NCBI GenBank assembly: GCA_003117195.1 | Contig: BDSI01000211.1 | Location: 59,875-123,874, forward strand | DNA: 64,000 nucleotides | DNA from: Eudorina sp. 2006-703-Eu-15 | Taxonomy: Eukaryota > Chlorophyta > Chlorophyceae > Chlamydomonadales > Volvocaceae | Direction: 5' to 3' | Shown: positions 20,431 through 31,548 of the stretch, in pieces | Layout of the letters: the number at the start of each line of letters is the position of its first letter | How positions within the stretch are numbered: the first letter of the stretch is position 1 | Notes under the pieces: generated by a model | What the model was told of the DNA's origin: nothing | Database searches by the model: none | What the model saw: only the letters and a program-made list of their open reading frames with translations | Program-made: the position numbers and the translations under genes

Positions 20431-20814
20431 TCCCCTCTTTGTCTCCCTTTCGTTCTCCTCCTTCCCCTCCTCTTCCCCCCTTTCGCTTCCCTCCGCCTTT
20501 GTTCCCCTTCTTCTCGTTGTTGTTTCCTTTGCGGTCTCCCGCGCTTCCTCCCTCCCCCGCTTCGCTTTCCCCTTCCGCGCCCTGTTTCGCGCTTTTTTTC
20601 CTCCCGTTTTGTTTTCCTTTTTCTCCCCCCCTCTCCGTTGCCGCTGGTCCCCTTCGGGGCCGCCCCCCCTTTTCGTTGCATGTCCTCGTCTTCCCCTTTG
20701 GTTACAGCGTCCCCTAGGGTTCCTCCGCCCCCCCGCCGCCTCGCTGTCTTCTTTTCCCCTCCGAGGAACCGGAGTTCTCCGATTCCCTCCACTCCTCTCT
20801 TTGTCCCCCTTGTC
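20431..20814. other. Spacer downstream of ccsA
   Basis: C/T-rich; A reappears at about 20695 to 20790 (GTTACAGCGTCCCCTAGGG and CCGAGGAACCGGAGTTCTCC). The latter is an inverted-repeat-like version of the GC repeats. Confidence 0.35.
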
Positions 20815-21235
20815 TTCCCCTCCGGGGCCGCCCCGCCTTGGTCCCTGTCCGGGCCCCCGTCGTTCCCCTTCGGTTCCCCCCCGGGCCCCTCCGTCCCCTT
20901 CCCCTCCGGTTCGTCTCCCTTGTCCCCTTTGGGGCCCCGTCGGGGCCCCGGGCGCCCCCCCGGGGTTCCCCGGCGGGGCCGCCCGGGGCGCGCCTTCCCC
21001 TTCCGTCCCCCGCGGGGCCCTCCTTCCCTGCCTTCCCCTTGGGGGCCTCCTTTCCGTCCCCGGCGGGGCCGGGCCGCGGGGCCGTCCCCCCTCGGGTCCG
21101 CCGGGCCCCGGGCGCCTCTCCCCCGCGTCGCCCGGCCGTTCGTCCCCTTTGGGGCCCCGGCCGGGGGGGCCCCGTGCCCGGGGCCCGCCGGGCGCCCTCC
21201 CGGGCCCCTGTGGCCCCCTCTTCCCCCTTTTTCCG
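20815..21235. repeat. GC-rich dispersed repeat cluster
   Basis: Several copies of the CCGGTTCGTCTCCCTTGTCC to GGGGCCCCGTCGGGGCCCCG family, A-free. Confidence 0.8.
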
Positions 21236-22500
21236 TTGCTTTTTTCCCGTCTTTTCTCGCCCTCCGCTCCTTTTGTTGTCCTCCGCGGCGCCCCGCTCCC
21301 CCGTCCCTCCCCCCCCTTTTGTGCGGCTGTCCTCTCTCCTGCGTTCTCTCTGCGGCCGTTTTGTCCCCCTCTCCCCTCTCGTTTCCTGTCCGTCTTTCGT
21401 CCCGCTTTTCCCCGTCGTCCTCCCCGCCCCGCCCCTTTTCGGGCCCCCTTCGCCTGTTGTTCCCCGTTCTCGCCTTCTCTCCCCTCCGTCCCGGGGGCTT
21501 TTCTGCCCTCCCCGGCGCGCGGCCCCTCCCCGCTTTCCGTCCCCCTCCGCGCCCCCCCCCCCCCCCTCTCGCCTTTGTGTTTGTTTTTTCCTTTTCCTGT
21601 TTCTGTTTGGTCTTTCTCTGTCGTCGCTTTCCTGCCCTCGCGGCCCCGGTCCCCTGCGTTCTCGTTTCTTGCGCCCCTGCCCGCCCGCCTTCCCGCCTTT
21701 TTCTTCTTTCTGCGTTCCTCGCCCCTCCCTCCCCCCTTCTTCTCCCCCTGCCCCCTCCTCCTTTTTTCCCGCTCCCTCTTCCCGCGGCTCTTTCCGCCCC
21801 CCCCCGTTTCCCGCCGCGTCCCCCTCCCCCTCCTCTTTCCTCTTTTCTTCCCCCTCTCGTTCTTGGTCGCTCTCTCCCCCCCTCGGTCTCTCGTTTTCCT
21901 TCGCCTTTCCCCGTTTCCTCCCTTCTCCGCTCTTCTCCCGTTTTCCTCCTCCTTCTCCGTTTCCTCCCCCTTCCCCCCCCTGTCCCTGCTTTCCCTTGCT
22001 CTTTGCTGTTTTCTGCCGCCTGGCCCCTCTCTGCCTTCCCCCCCCCCTCGCCCTCGTCCCTTTTGTTTCGTTTTGCTTTTTCCCGCTTCTCCCCCCCGTT
22101 TCTTGTTCCTTTTGGCTGTCCCTTTTCGGGCCCTCCCTTCCGCCCCCCCCCTTTCCTTTGTCCCGTGCTTTGTTTCCCTCCCTTCGGCCTGCCCCTCCTC
22201 CCTCCCTTTTGTCCCCCTTTTGCCGTGCTCCTCCCGCCCGCCTTTGCCTGTTTTTCCCGCCCCCCCTTTCCCTCTGCCTCTCCCCCTTTTCGCTTTCGCG
22301 GTCCGCGTTCCTCCCCGGCCCCTCCCCCCGCCCCCCTCCCCTCGCCCCCCGTTTTTGCTTGTGTTTTTATTGGGCCTCGCCTCTTGTTCTCCTTTTTGTC
22401 CCCTTCCTTTACGTTTTGCTGTGCCTTAGACTTTAGAACTACTCATGTTCTTTGTGTCTGTTAGTTCTTCATCCCCTGGTGCTTGTAATTCGTCTCCTTG
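21236..22500. other. A-free spacer ending in an A-bearing island
   Basis: C/T-rich to about 22360. From about 22365 to 22500 A returns (CTTTAGAACTACTCATGTTC, CTTGTAATTCGTCTCC). I could not assign this island to a gene or tRNA. Confidence 0.35.
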
Positions 22501-23960
22501 GGTTTCCCTTCCCCTACGGGGCCGGGCCCCCCCGGCGCCGCCTTCCCCGCCCCCGGGGCTGTTGGCCCCCCGGGCGTTCCCCTGCGGGGCCGCCCCCCCC
22601 GCCGGCTCGCCCCGGCCGCCCCCCGTTGTCCCTCCGCCCCCCCTCCCTTCTTCCCCCCCTCTGTTCCCCGCTTGCCCGGCTTCTGTCTTTCCCCCCCCGC
22701 TCCCCCCCCTCCCCCCCTTTTCCCGCCTTCTGCCCTGCCCCCTTCCCCCTTCTTTTTCTTCCCCTTGTTTTCCCCTTTTTGGGCTCTCCCCTCCGCCCGT
22801 TCCGTTTGTTGCCTCGTCCCCGTTCCGTTCCCCCGCCCCCCCTCTCCCGTCCTCTCCTTCCCTCGCGTCCCCTTGCTTCCCTTCCGGGGCCGCCCTGCGG
22901 GCCGTTTTTTCGTCCCATTGTCGTCTCCGATTCATCCCCTTGGTTTCCCCATGTCACCAGTGCGTCCCCGTAGTTCTCCCATTCCTTTCAGTCCCTTCTG
23001 TTCCCTTCAGTCCCTTCGCTGCCGGGCCCCGCCGGGCCCGCGGTCCCCCTCCGGGGCCGCCCCTCCGGTTCCCCTTCCCCTCCGGTTCGTCTCCCTTGTC
23101 CCCTTTGGGGCCCCGTCGGGGCCCCGGGCGCCCCCCCGGGGTTCCCCGGCGGGGCCGCCCGGGGTTCCCCGGCGGGGCCGCCCCGCCCGTGCCGGGCCCC
23201 GCCCCGCGTTCTTCCCCTTCCCCTCCGGTTCGTCTCCCTTGTCCCCTTTGGGGCCCCGTCGGGGCCCCGGGCGCCCCCCCGGGGTTCCCCGGCGGGGCCG
23301 CCCGGGGTTCCCCGCCGGGGCCGCCCCGCCCGTGCCGGGCCCCGCCCCCCGTTCTTCCCCTTCCCCTCCGGTTCGTCTCCCTTGTCCCCTTTGGGGCCCC
23401 GTCGGGGCCCCGGGCGCCCCCCGGGGTTCCCCGGCGGGGCCGCCCGGGGTTCCCCGCCGGGGCCGCCCTCGCCTGGGGCCGCCTTGTTCCCTGTCCCTTC
23501 CCCGGCCTCGTTCCCCCTTCCCGCTGTTTCTCCTCTTCCCCTGTGTTTCTCCCTTGTCGTCCCCTCTGTTTCTCCCTTGTCCCCTCCGGTTCCCCCCCGG
23601 GGCCCCGGGCGCCGCCCCCCTTGTCCCCGTCGGCGCCCGCCTTCCCCTTCCGTCCCCCCCGGGGCCGTCCTTTCCTTCGTTCCCCTCCGGGCCGCCCCCT
23701 CGTCCCCGGCGGGGCCGGGTCCCTCTTCCCTTCCCGGGCCTGTGTCCCCTCCGGGGCCCCCGGGCCTGGGGCCGCCCTGGGGCCCTGCGGCCCCGGTGGG
23801 GCCCCCGGGGCGCGGTTCCTTTTGTCCTCCCGTCCCTTCGGCGGCCGTGCTTCCCTTCCTTCCCCTTCCGGGGCCCCCCTTTCCTCTCTGGTGCCGCCCT
23901 GGGCCGCCTTCCTTTTCCGGCCTCTCGCGTCGCTGTCGTCTCCTCCCGCCCGCTTTGTCC
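22501..23960. repeat. Large GC-rich repeat cluster
   Basis: Includes a copy of the 3297 block (CCCATGTCACCAGTGCGTCC with CAGT units, 22945 to 23010). Three almost identical dispersed-repeat copies follow at about 23070, 23220 and 23360, then more degenerate copies to 23960. A is kept only in the CAGT part. Confidence 0.85.
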
Positions 23961-25156
23961 CCCGCTGTCTCTCGCCTCCTTCTGCTTTCTCTTGCTTCCC
24001 TTTTTCCCTGCCTCGGCTCTGCCCCCTCCTTGTTCCCGGCGTTTTCTTCCCCTCCCCGCTCTTTCTCCTTCTCTTTTGTCCTTCCGCTCCTTCCGCTCCC
24101 TGCCGCTCTTTTCCCCCGTGCGCCCCGCCCCTGGCGCTCCCCCCTGCTCTCCGCTTCCCCCTCTTCTCCTTTCCTCCCCGTCCCCCTTCTCCTCGCTTCC
24201 CCTCCCCCCCGTTTTTTTCCTTTTCTCCCTCTTTCCCGTCTTTCCTTTGTTCCTTTTCCCCCTGGCCCCCCTTTTCTCGCCTCCGTCTCTTCGCTCCCGT
24301 GCTTCGCCTTTGGCGCCGCCGTCGCCCGCCCCCCCCCGGCTCCTTTCCCGTTTGGTTGCTCTGCTTCTCTTTTGGCTCTCTCGCCGTTCGTTTCCTCTTG
24401 TTTTTTCTCGCCCTTCCCCCCGGCTCCTTCCCTTCCGTTTTGCTGTGCCTCCGTTCGCGCTTTCTCCCCTCCCTCTCTGCTTCTGCTGTGCCTCCTCCCC
24501 TTCTCCTGTTCTCCGTTCGTTTTCTGCCTCTTTTCCTGTTTTGTCCCCCCCCGGGCCCCCCTGCTCCCCCTCCTCTCCCGCCCCGTTTGCTTTGCCCCTT
24601 CCCCCTTTTCTTCGGTCTCCCCCCGGCCCCGTGCGTTTGCTTTCTCGCGTGGCTCCCTCCCCTCTTGCCCGCTCCGCGCCCCCCGCTGGCGTTCGCTTGT
24701 CCTTCCGCGTCGGGGTTCGTTTCCCTGTCCCCTTCGCGGTTCCCCCCCCGGGCCCCTCCGGGCCCCTTCCGGTTTCTCTCTCGTCCGCCCCGCTCCCTCG
24801 TCCTTCCGCTCCCGTCCCTGCCCTCCTCTTCCCGTCTCCTCCTCCCGGTGTCCCTCTCTCGTCCCTCTTTTCGCCCCTCCGTTCCCTTGTGGCCCGTTTT
24901 TGTCCCTTTCGGGCCCGGCCCCCGGTCTTTGTCCTCGGTCGTTGCCTGCTCTTTCTTTCCCTCCTTTGTTCTCCTCCTGTCCGGCTGTCCGTTTCCCCTT
25001 CCCCGTCGGGGCCCGCCCGGCCTCCTTTTCGGCCGTGCGCTGTTTTTCTCTTTTCCTTCTTCTTTCCTTTTCGCCTCCGCCCGTCTCTTTGGGCGCCCCC
25101 TCCCCCCGTTGGCCTCTCCTCCTTCGCGTGCCCCCCCGGCTTTGTCCGCCCCTTTT
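23961..25156. other. A-free spacer upstream of psaB
   Basis: C/T-rich, no A. G-richer patches at 24300 to 24500 and 24640 to 24760 were checked for gene and tRNA images without success. Confidence 0.4.
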
Positions 25157-25450
25157 CTGGCCCCTCCCCTGTTCCCCCCCTTTCGCCCCGGTCTCGCCCC
25201 CGCCCCTCCGCCTCGTCGCCTCTGGTCCGGGCTTGCTCTGGCTCCTGCTTTTGCCCGCCCTGCTGGTCTGCCCGCCGCCCCTCTTTCTCCCCCGCTTTTT
25301 GCTTCCCCCTTTGGTCCCTTCTCCCTTCTTTTCTTCTGGCCTTCTGGCCCCCTTTTCCCCGTCGCCTGGCCCGGTCCTTTTGCCCCCTGGGTCCCTGCCC
25401 CTGTTCCTCTTCGTCCCCTCGCTCCCGCTCTTTGGGCTCCGCCTTTTGGT
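25157..25450 (+). CDS. psaB: psaB exon 1 (photosystem I A2, N-terminal part)
   Basis: The start is CTG for ATG at 25157. The first codons read LAPPLFPPFRPGLAPAPPPR, the image of MATKLFPKFSQGLAQDPTTR. RLWSGLALAPAF (RLWYGLAMAHDF), FASPFGPFSLLFFWPSGPLF (FASHFGQFSLIFLWTSGNLF) and VAWPGPFAPWV (VAWQGNFEQWV) follow. Homology ends after ALWAPPFG (AIWDPHFG), with GGT at 25448 to 25450. That is 98 codons with no apparent net indel. PsaB is the partner of PsaA in the photosystem I reaction centre. The exon is A-free. Confidence 0.94.
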
Positions 25451-25899
25451 CCCTTGGCCCCTTTTTTTCGCCCTCCCCCCGTGCCGCGGGCTCTTTGCTG
25501 GCCCGCCGGTCTGTCGTTTCGTCTCGTTGCCGTTCCCTTTGGGCCCTCCCCCGGGCCTCCCCCTCTTCCCTCTCTTCCCTTCCCTCGTCGTTTTCCCCCT
25601 CCCGGGGCCCGGGTGCCCTTTTCGTCCCCGCCCCCCCCCTTTCCCCTCCTTTTCTCCCCTCGCCTCCTTTCGCCTCCGTGCTTTTAGTTCGTCCCCTCCA
25701 GGGAACTTTGGGTTTGTTCCCCTTGTATTTTCGTCCCTTAGTCCCCTCCGCCGCCCGGGTCCCGTCCTGCGCCCTCTCGGTGCCGGGGCCCTCCCCGCCC
25801 CCGCCTCCCGTTCCCGTCCCCCTTTCTCTTGGCTCTGCCCCTCCGCCGGTCCCCCCGCTCTTCGCCCGCCCGTCGGCCCCTCCGCGCCTCTCCGCCCGC

Positions 25900-26600
25900 T
25901 CCCCCCGCTCCCCCGTTTCCTTGCTCTTTCTTTCCCCCCTCTCCCTTCCCTTCCCTTCTCTTCCCCCTCCCTTCTCTGCGTCGCCCCCCGCCCTCCCTGC
26001 CCTGCCCCTCCCTGGCCTCCGTCTTTTGCCGGTCTCGTTGCTGGCGCTGGTTCTCTCTTCCTCCGCCCCCCCGGTTTTGCCCGTTTCGCGCTTCCTCTGG
26101 CTCTTTCCGCTGCCCCTGCTTTCCCCCGCCTTCCCCCCCCCTTGGTGGCTCTGTTCCCTTCCGTTCGGGTGCTCGTGCTTTTCGTTCTCGCCTCCCTCCC
26201 CGCTCGGCCTGCTCCCTGCCCTTCCTCGCTTCCCTGGTCCTCTTCGCCCTCGTCCCCGCGTCCCCCCCTTCCGCCCTCTTTGTCCCTTGTCTCCGCTTCC
26301 TTTTCCCGCCCCTCTCCCCTTCCCCCTTCCCCCTGCGTGGTTTGCTGGCTTTTTTGCTGCCGCTGGTCCCCTCCGTTCTTCCCTCCCCCGCGGCTCCCCT
26401 CCCCTTCTTTTCCGTGTTCCCCCTCCCTCTGCTCCCGCTTTCCTCCTCTTTCCGGCCCTTTTTGGTGGTCGTCTCCGCCTTGCTCCCGCCTCCCCTCCTT
26501 CTCCCTGGGCCCTTTCTCCTGCCCCCGCTCTTTTCTTTTTTTGTGCTTCTCTTCCCCCCTTCCCCTTGCCTCGTCCTCCCCCCGCCGCCTTTTTTTCGTT
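25900..26600 (+). CDS. LAGLIDADG homing endonuclease in psaB intron
   Basis: Motif images are SFAGLVAGAGSLFL at 26022 (FAGLVDGDGSLFL) and WFAGFFAAAGPL at 26338 (WFAGFFDADGxL). They are about 108 codons apart, right for a double-motif LAGLIDADG enzyme, but in different frames because of an indel. The two active-site Asp of each motif read as Ala through GAT/GAC to GCT/GCC. Ends are approximate. As an intron-encoded endonuclease it would promote spread of this psaB intron. Confidence 0.68.
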
Positions 26601-26849
26601 CCCCGCTCTTCTGGTCTGCCCGCCTGTTGTGCTTCTCCCCCGCGTCCGCCCCCTTCTTCTCCCCCGCTTGGTTCCCTTTTGCCCCCGCTTGGCCTCGTTT
26701 TTCCTTCCCTGCCTGTCCTTTCCTCTTTCCTTCGTCGTTTCCCGCTTTCCCTTTCCTTCCCCCTTGCCCCTCGTCTCCTTTTCCGTCCTGCGCGCCCTTC
26801 CCCGTCCCTGCCTTCCCCTGGTCCCCTCCTTCCCTCTTGCCTGCCTTCC

Positions 26850-27330
26850 CCTCTGTTTCTCCCTTGTCCTCGTCGGGGCCGGGCGCCCCCGCGGGCCGCC
26901 GCCCGGCGGGCGCCCCCGGGCGCCGGGGCCCTCTTCCCTTCCCGGGCCCGGGCCCCCCTCTGTCCCCTCCCGGGCCGCCTTTCGGTCGCCCTCCGGTTGT
27001 CCTTTCGTCCCCGGCGGGGCCCCGGGCCCTCCGTGCTTCGTCCCCTTGTCCCCGTAGGTGCTTCCCCTTAGGGGGACCGCTGTCTTCCCCGGAGGGGAAC
27101 CCCTTTGTTTCTCCCTTGTCCCCTACGGTTCCCCCCCGGGGCCCCGGGCGCCGCCCCGGCGGGGCCGCCGGGGCCCCGTCGGGGCCCGCTTTCCCCGGCG
27201 GGGCCCCGTTCCCGTCCGTTCCCGTCCGTTCCCCTCCGTTCTTCCCCTTTGGGCCTCCCTTCCCCCTCCGGGCCCGCCGCCGTGGGCCCTCCCCTCTGTG
27301 CCCCGGGGCCGCCCCCCCCCCGGCCCCCCT
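26850..27330. repeat. GC-rich repeat cluster inside the psaB intron
   Basis: Contains GGTGCTTCCCCTTAGGGGGA and CCCCGGAGGGGAACCCC with A kept (27055 to 27130), then A-free copies of the CCCCGGGGCCCCGGGCGCCG family. Almost the same series occurs at 1545 to 1660 and 40240 to 40330. Confidence 0.8.
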
Positions 27331-27423
27331 CCCTTCTTGTCTCTTCCCTTGCTCCTCCTTTTTCGCTGGTTCCCGCTCCCGTCCGCCGTTCCCCGCTTTC
27401 CCCTCCCGTTCTTTTTCCCTTTG

Positions 27424-29327
27424 CCCCCCGCTGTTGCCGCTTTCCCCCGCGGTGGTGCTTCTGGTCCCGTCCCCCTTGCCCCTTCCGGTGTCTCTCCCTG
27501 GTGGTCCCCTCTTGGTCTGCGTCCCCCCCCCGCTTTCTCTGTCGGTTCGGTTTTCTTCGCTCTGGTCTCCGCCGTTTTCCTTTTTGCCGGCTGGCTTCCT
27601 TTCCCCCCCCTTTTCCCCCCTCTCTTTCGTGGTTTCCCGCCGCCGCCTCCCGTTTCCCTCCCCCTTTCTCCGGTTTCTTTGGTGTCCGCTCCTTCGCCTG
27701 GCCCGGTCCCTTCGTTCCCGTCGCTCTCCCTGCCTCCCGTGGTCCCCCTGTTGGTTGGGCTCCCTTCCTGTCTGTTTTCCCTCCCCCGCCCGGTTTCCCC
27801 CTTTCTTTCCCGGTCCTTGGGCCGCTTCCGCTCCCCCCCCCGCTCCTGGCCGTCCTCTTTTTGGTCCTGCCCCCGGTTCTGGCCCCGCCCTTTTCCCGTT
27901 TTTCGGTGGTTTCCCCCCCCCCCCTCCCCGTTTCTGGTTCCCCGCTCTGGCTCCCCCCCCTTCGCCCTTGCTGTCCTTTTCCTTGTCGCTGGTCCCCTGT
28001 CTCGTCCTCCCTTTGGTCTCGGTCCCCGTCTGCCCGCTCTTCTTGCCGCGCCCCCTCCTCCTCGTGGCCCTCTTGGTGCTGGTCCTCCCGGCTTCTTCGC
28101 CCCTGTCCCTCCTTCTTTCCCTTTCCCCTTCGGTTTCGCTTTCGCTTCCGTTGGTCCTCTTTGTTCCTTCGTCGCCCCCCCCCTGTCCTCTTTCCCCCCT
28201 TCTGCGTTCCCCGCCCTTGCCTTCCCCCCTCCCGCCGCTCTTTCTCCCCCCCCCCCCTCTCTTGCTGGTTTCCTTCTGTGTGGTGCTTTTGCTCCCGGTG
28301 CCCTCTTCTTTCTTCGTGCTTCCGCTCCCGCCCCCCCCCGGTCCTGTTCTCGCTCGTCTGCTTGCTCCCCCCGCCGCTGTTCTTTCTCCCTTCCGCTGGG
28401 TTTCTTTCTTCCTTGGTTTCCCTCCCTTCGGTCTTTCTGTCCCTCCTGCTGTCCTGCCCGCCTTTGGTCCTCCCGCCCCCCCCTTTTCCTTGCCCCGGTT
28501 TTTGCTCCGTGGCTTCCCGCGGCTCCTGGTCCCCCTTTCTCCGGTTTTGCTTTCTTCCTCTCTTCCCCCCTCGTGCGGCTTTCGCCCCTGGTCCCCGTTT
28601 CTGGTTCCCTGGTTGGTTCGCCGCTCTCCCCCCCCTCCCCCCTCCTTCTTCTTCCCCTTGGCCCTGGTGCCTTCCTTGTCCCCCCTGCTCTTGCCCTTGG
28701 TCTTCCCCCGCCCCCCCTTCTTCTTGTTCCCGGTGCTTTCGCTGCTCGTGGTTCTCCCCTCCTGCCCGCTCCCCCCGATTTTGGTTACAGTTTCCCATGT
28801 GACGGTCCTGGTCGTGGCGGTACTTGTGATATTTCTGCTTATGACGCTTTCTATCTAGCAGTATTCTGGATGCTCCCTCCCCTTGGTTGGGTCCCCTTCT
28901 CTTGGCCTTGGCCCCCTTTCCCTTTCTGGCCCGGTCCCGTTGCTCCCTTTGCTGCCTCCTCCCCCTCTCTCCTGGGTTGGTTCCGTGCCTCTTTCTGGTT
29001 CCCCTCTTCTCCCTTCCTTCCTGGTTCTCCCCCCTTTGGTATGAATAGTTTATCAGTTTGGGCTTGGACGTTTTTATTCGGTCATTTAATCTATGCTACA
29101 GGTTTCATGTTCTTAATTTCTTGGCGTGGTTACTGGCCCGCCCTTCTTGCCCCTTTCGTCTGGGCTCCCGCCCCCCTCCTTTCGCGCCTCTTGTTTCCTG
29201 GCCCGCTCCGCCCGTTGCTCTTTCCCTTGTCCCCGCCCGTTTCGTCGGTTTCGCCCCTTTCTCCGTTGGTTCTCTCTTTCCCTCTGCTGCTTTCTTCCTT
29301 GCCTCCCCCTCTGGTCGTTTCGGTTAG
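27424..29327 (+). CDS. psaB: psaB exon 2 (photosystem I A2, main part)
   Basis: Resumes with [20 protein letters not shown] ([20 protein letters not shown]), then [18 protein letters not shown] and [29 protein letters not shown] (FLVAGHMYRTNFGIG), [14 protein letters not shown] and [15 protein letters not shown] follow, with [13 protein letters not shown] after them. A is kept at 28776 to 28876 ([20 protein letters not shown]..., the FX-cluster Cys loop) and 29038 to 29136 ([20 protein letters not shown]...). Between and after these islands A is lost. It ends STSGRFG with a genuine TAG at 29325 to 29327, the only intact stop codon I find in any gene here. Length is 1904 nt against about 1914 expected. 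Confidence 0.95.
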
Positions 29328-30126
29328 TCTGTTGATTTTATTTTATTCATAATTTTACTTTGTCCCTTTGTGCCTGTAGTTCGTCGTCCCTTACGGCCCC
29401 CCCCGGGGCCGCCCTCTGTGTTTCCCCTTCCTCGGGGCCGGGCCCCCCCGCGGCCGCCCCTCCTGCTGTCCCCCTCCGGGCCGCCCCCGTTCCCCCCCGG
29501 GGCCGCCCGCCGTTGGTTGTCCCCCCGTCCCCCCCGCTTCCCCTACGGTTCGTCTCCCTTTAGGGCGCCCCCCGGGGTTCCCCTCCGGGGCCGCCCGGGG
29601 TTCCCCGGCGGGGCCGCCGTCCCCTCCGGGCCCGCGCGCCGGGCCCCGCCCCGCGTTCTTCCCCTTCCCCTCCGGTTCGTCTCCCTTGTCCCCTTTGGGG
29701 CCCCGTCGGGGCCCCGGGCGCCCCCCGGGGTTCCCCGGCGGGGCCGCCCGGGGTTCCCCGGCGGGGCCGCCCTCGTTCCCCTTTGGGGCTCCGGGGCCCC
29801 CGCCGTGGGGCCGCGGCCTTCTTCCCTTTCCGGGCCCGGGCCCCGTTCCCTTCCCCCCCGGGGGCCCCCGGGCCCCCCCCGGGGCCCCCGCGGGGCCTGG
29901 GCCCGCGCCGCCGCGCCGGCCCCGTTCCGTTTGTCCCTTTTCGTTCCCCCTTGTCCCCCCCCTGCCGTCTTCTTCTTTTGTTTTTTCCTTTCCCCTCCTC
30001 TCCCTCTTTTCCCCTTCGTTCTCCTCTTCCTCGCTCTCTCTCCCCTTCCCTTTTTTTCCTTTTCTCTTTCTCTCTCCGGCCCGCTTCTTTTCGGCTCGTC
30101 CCCCGCCGTTCCCTTTCTTTCTCTCC
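29328..30126. repeat. Repeat-rich spacer between psaB and rbcL
   Basis: A-rich and native-looking to about 29400 (TTATTTTATTCATAATTTTA), probably the psaB 3' UTR. Then dispersed GC repeats run from 29395 to 29930 (full copy at 29665 to 29780), A-free after 29566. Confidence 0.7.
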
Positions 30127-31548
30127 CTGGTTCCCCCCCCGCCCCTCCCGCCGGTGCTGGGTTCCCCGCCGGTGTCCCGCCTCTCGTTTCCCCTCCTCCC
30201 CCCCTGCCTCCGTCGTCCCCGCGCCTGCTCTTTTCGCCGCCTTCCGTCTGCCTCCCCCCCCCGGTGTTCCCCCCGCCGCCTGTGGTGCTGCCGTCGCTGC
30301 TGCCTCTTCCCCCGGTCCTTGGCCCCCTGTCTGGCCTGCTGGTTTCCCCCGCCTTGCTCGCTCCCCCGGTCGTTGTTCTGCCCTCGCGCCTGTTCCCGGT
30401 GCCGCCCCTCCCTCCCTTGCTTCTGTTGCTTCCCCGCTCGCCTTCTTCGCCGCCGGTTCCGTCCCCCCCTGTTCCCCTCCCTTGTCGGTCCCGTCTTCGG
30501 TTTCCCCGCTCTCCGTGCTTTCCGTCTTGCCGCCCTTCGTCTTCCCCCTGCTTCCGTTCCCCCCTTCCCCGGTCCTCCTCCTGGTCTTCCCGTTGCGCGT
30601 GCCCCCCTCCCCCCTCTGGTCGTGGTCTTTTCGGTTGTCCCCTCCCCCCTCCCCTCGGTCTTTCCGCTCCCCCCTCCGGTCGTGCCGTTTCCGCCTGTTT
30701 CCGTGGTGGTTTCGCCTTTCCTCCCGCTGCTGCCCCGTTCCCTCCCCCCCTTCCTGCGTTGGCGCGCCCGTTTCCTTTTCGTCGCTGCCGCTCTTTCCCC
30801 CGCCCCCTCCGCCCCCGGTGCCGTCCCCGGTCCCTCCTTCCCCGCTCCTGCCGGTCCCTGCGCCGCCCTGTTCCCCCGTGCTCCGTGTGCTCCCGCCTTC
30901 GGTGTCCCTCTTCTCCTGCCCGCCTCCTTCCCTGGTGGTTTTCCCGCTCCCCCCTCCTTCGCTTCTTCCTGTCGTGCTCCTGGTCTTTTCTTCCCCCTTC
31001 CCCGTGCTCTGCCCGCTGTTCTTGCCCGTCCCCGTCCCCCCGGTCTTCCTTTCCGTGTTCTCGCCCCCGCTCTTCGTCTGTCTGGTGGTGCCCCCCTTCC
31101 CTCCGGTCCTGTTGTCGGTCCCCTCGCCGGTGCCCGTGCCGTCCCTTTCGGTTTCGTCGCCTTCCTGCGTGCCGCCTCTGTTGCCCCCGCTCGTCGCCGT
31201 GGTCTTTCCTTCCCTCCCGCCTGGTGTTCCCTGCCCGGTGTCCTGCCTGTTGCTTCCGGTGGTCTTCCCGTCTGGCCCCTGCCCGCTCTTGTCGCCCTCT
31301 TCGGTGCTGCCGCTTGTCTTCCCTTCGGTGGTGGTCCTTTCGGTCCCCCCTGGGGTCCCGCTCCCGGTGCTGCCGCTCCCCGTGTCGCTCTTGCCGCTTG
31401 TCCCCCCGCTCGTCCCGCCGGTCGTGCCCTTGCTCGTGCCGGTGGCGCCGTCCTTCGTTCCGCTTGCCCCTGGTCTCCCGCCTTCGCCGCCGCTTGTGCC
31501 GTTTGGCCCGCCCTCCCCTTCGCCTTCGCTCCCCTTGCCCCCCTTTCC
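30127..31548 (+). CDS. rbcL: Rubisco large subunit, A written as C
   Basis: RbcL catalyses carboxylation and oxygenation of ribulose-1,5-bisphosphate in the stroma. From CTG (ATG) at 30127 the start gives the image of MVPQTETKAGAGFKAGV (VP...PPAGAGFPAGV). GVPPAACGAAVAAASSPG (GVPPEECGAAVAAESSTG), VFGFPALRAFRLAALRLPPA and SGPVVGPLAGARAVPFGFV (SGTVVGKLEGEREVTLGFV) follow. VLPVASGGLPVWPLPALV and FGGGPFGPPWGPAPGAAA come next, and the end is the image of FEFDTLDKL with TCC (TAA). The active-site Lys codons all read as Pro. Length is 1422 nt against 1428. The whole gene contains no A, which cannot be true of a functional rbcL. No intron. Confidence 0.96.

Larger units (their letters stand above)
25451..27423 (+). 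mobile_element. Group I-like intron in psaB
   Basis: The exon image breaks after GGT at 25450 and resumes at 27424 with CCC CCC GCT GTT GCC (QPAVE). The upstream exon ends in T and the intron ends in G, as for group I introns. The 1973-base intron carries LAGLIDADG motifs near 26030 and 26340. It also holds a GC-repeat cluster at about 26850 to 27330, and a few A near 25685 to 25740 and 27055 to 27130. Confidence 0.8.

Noticed and set aside
24640..24740. Possible tRNA with CGGGGTTCGTTTCCCTG
   Set aside because: T-loop position 58 would be T; a tRNA needs A there, which would appear as C.
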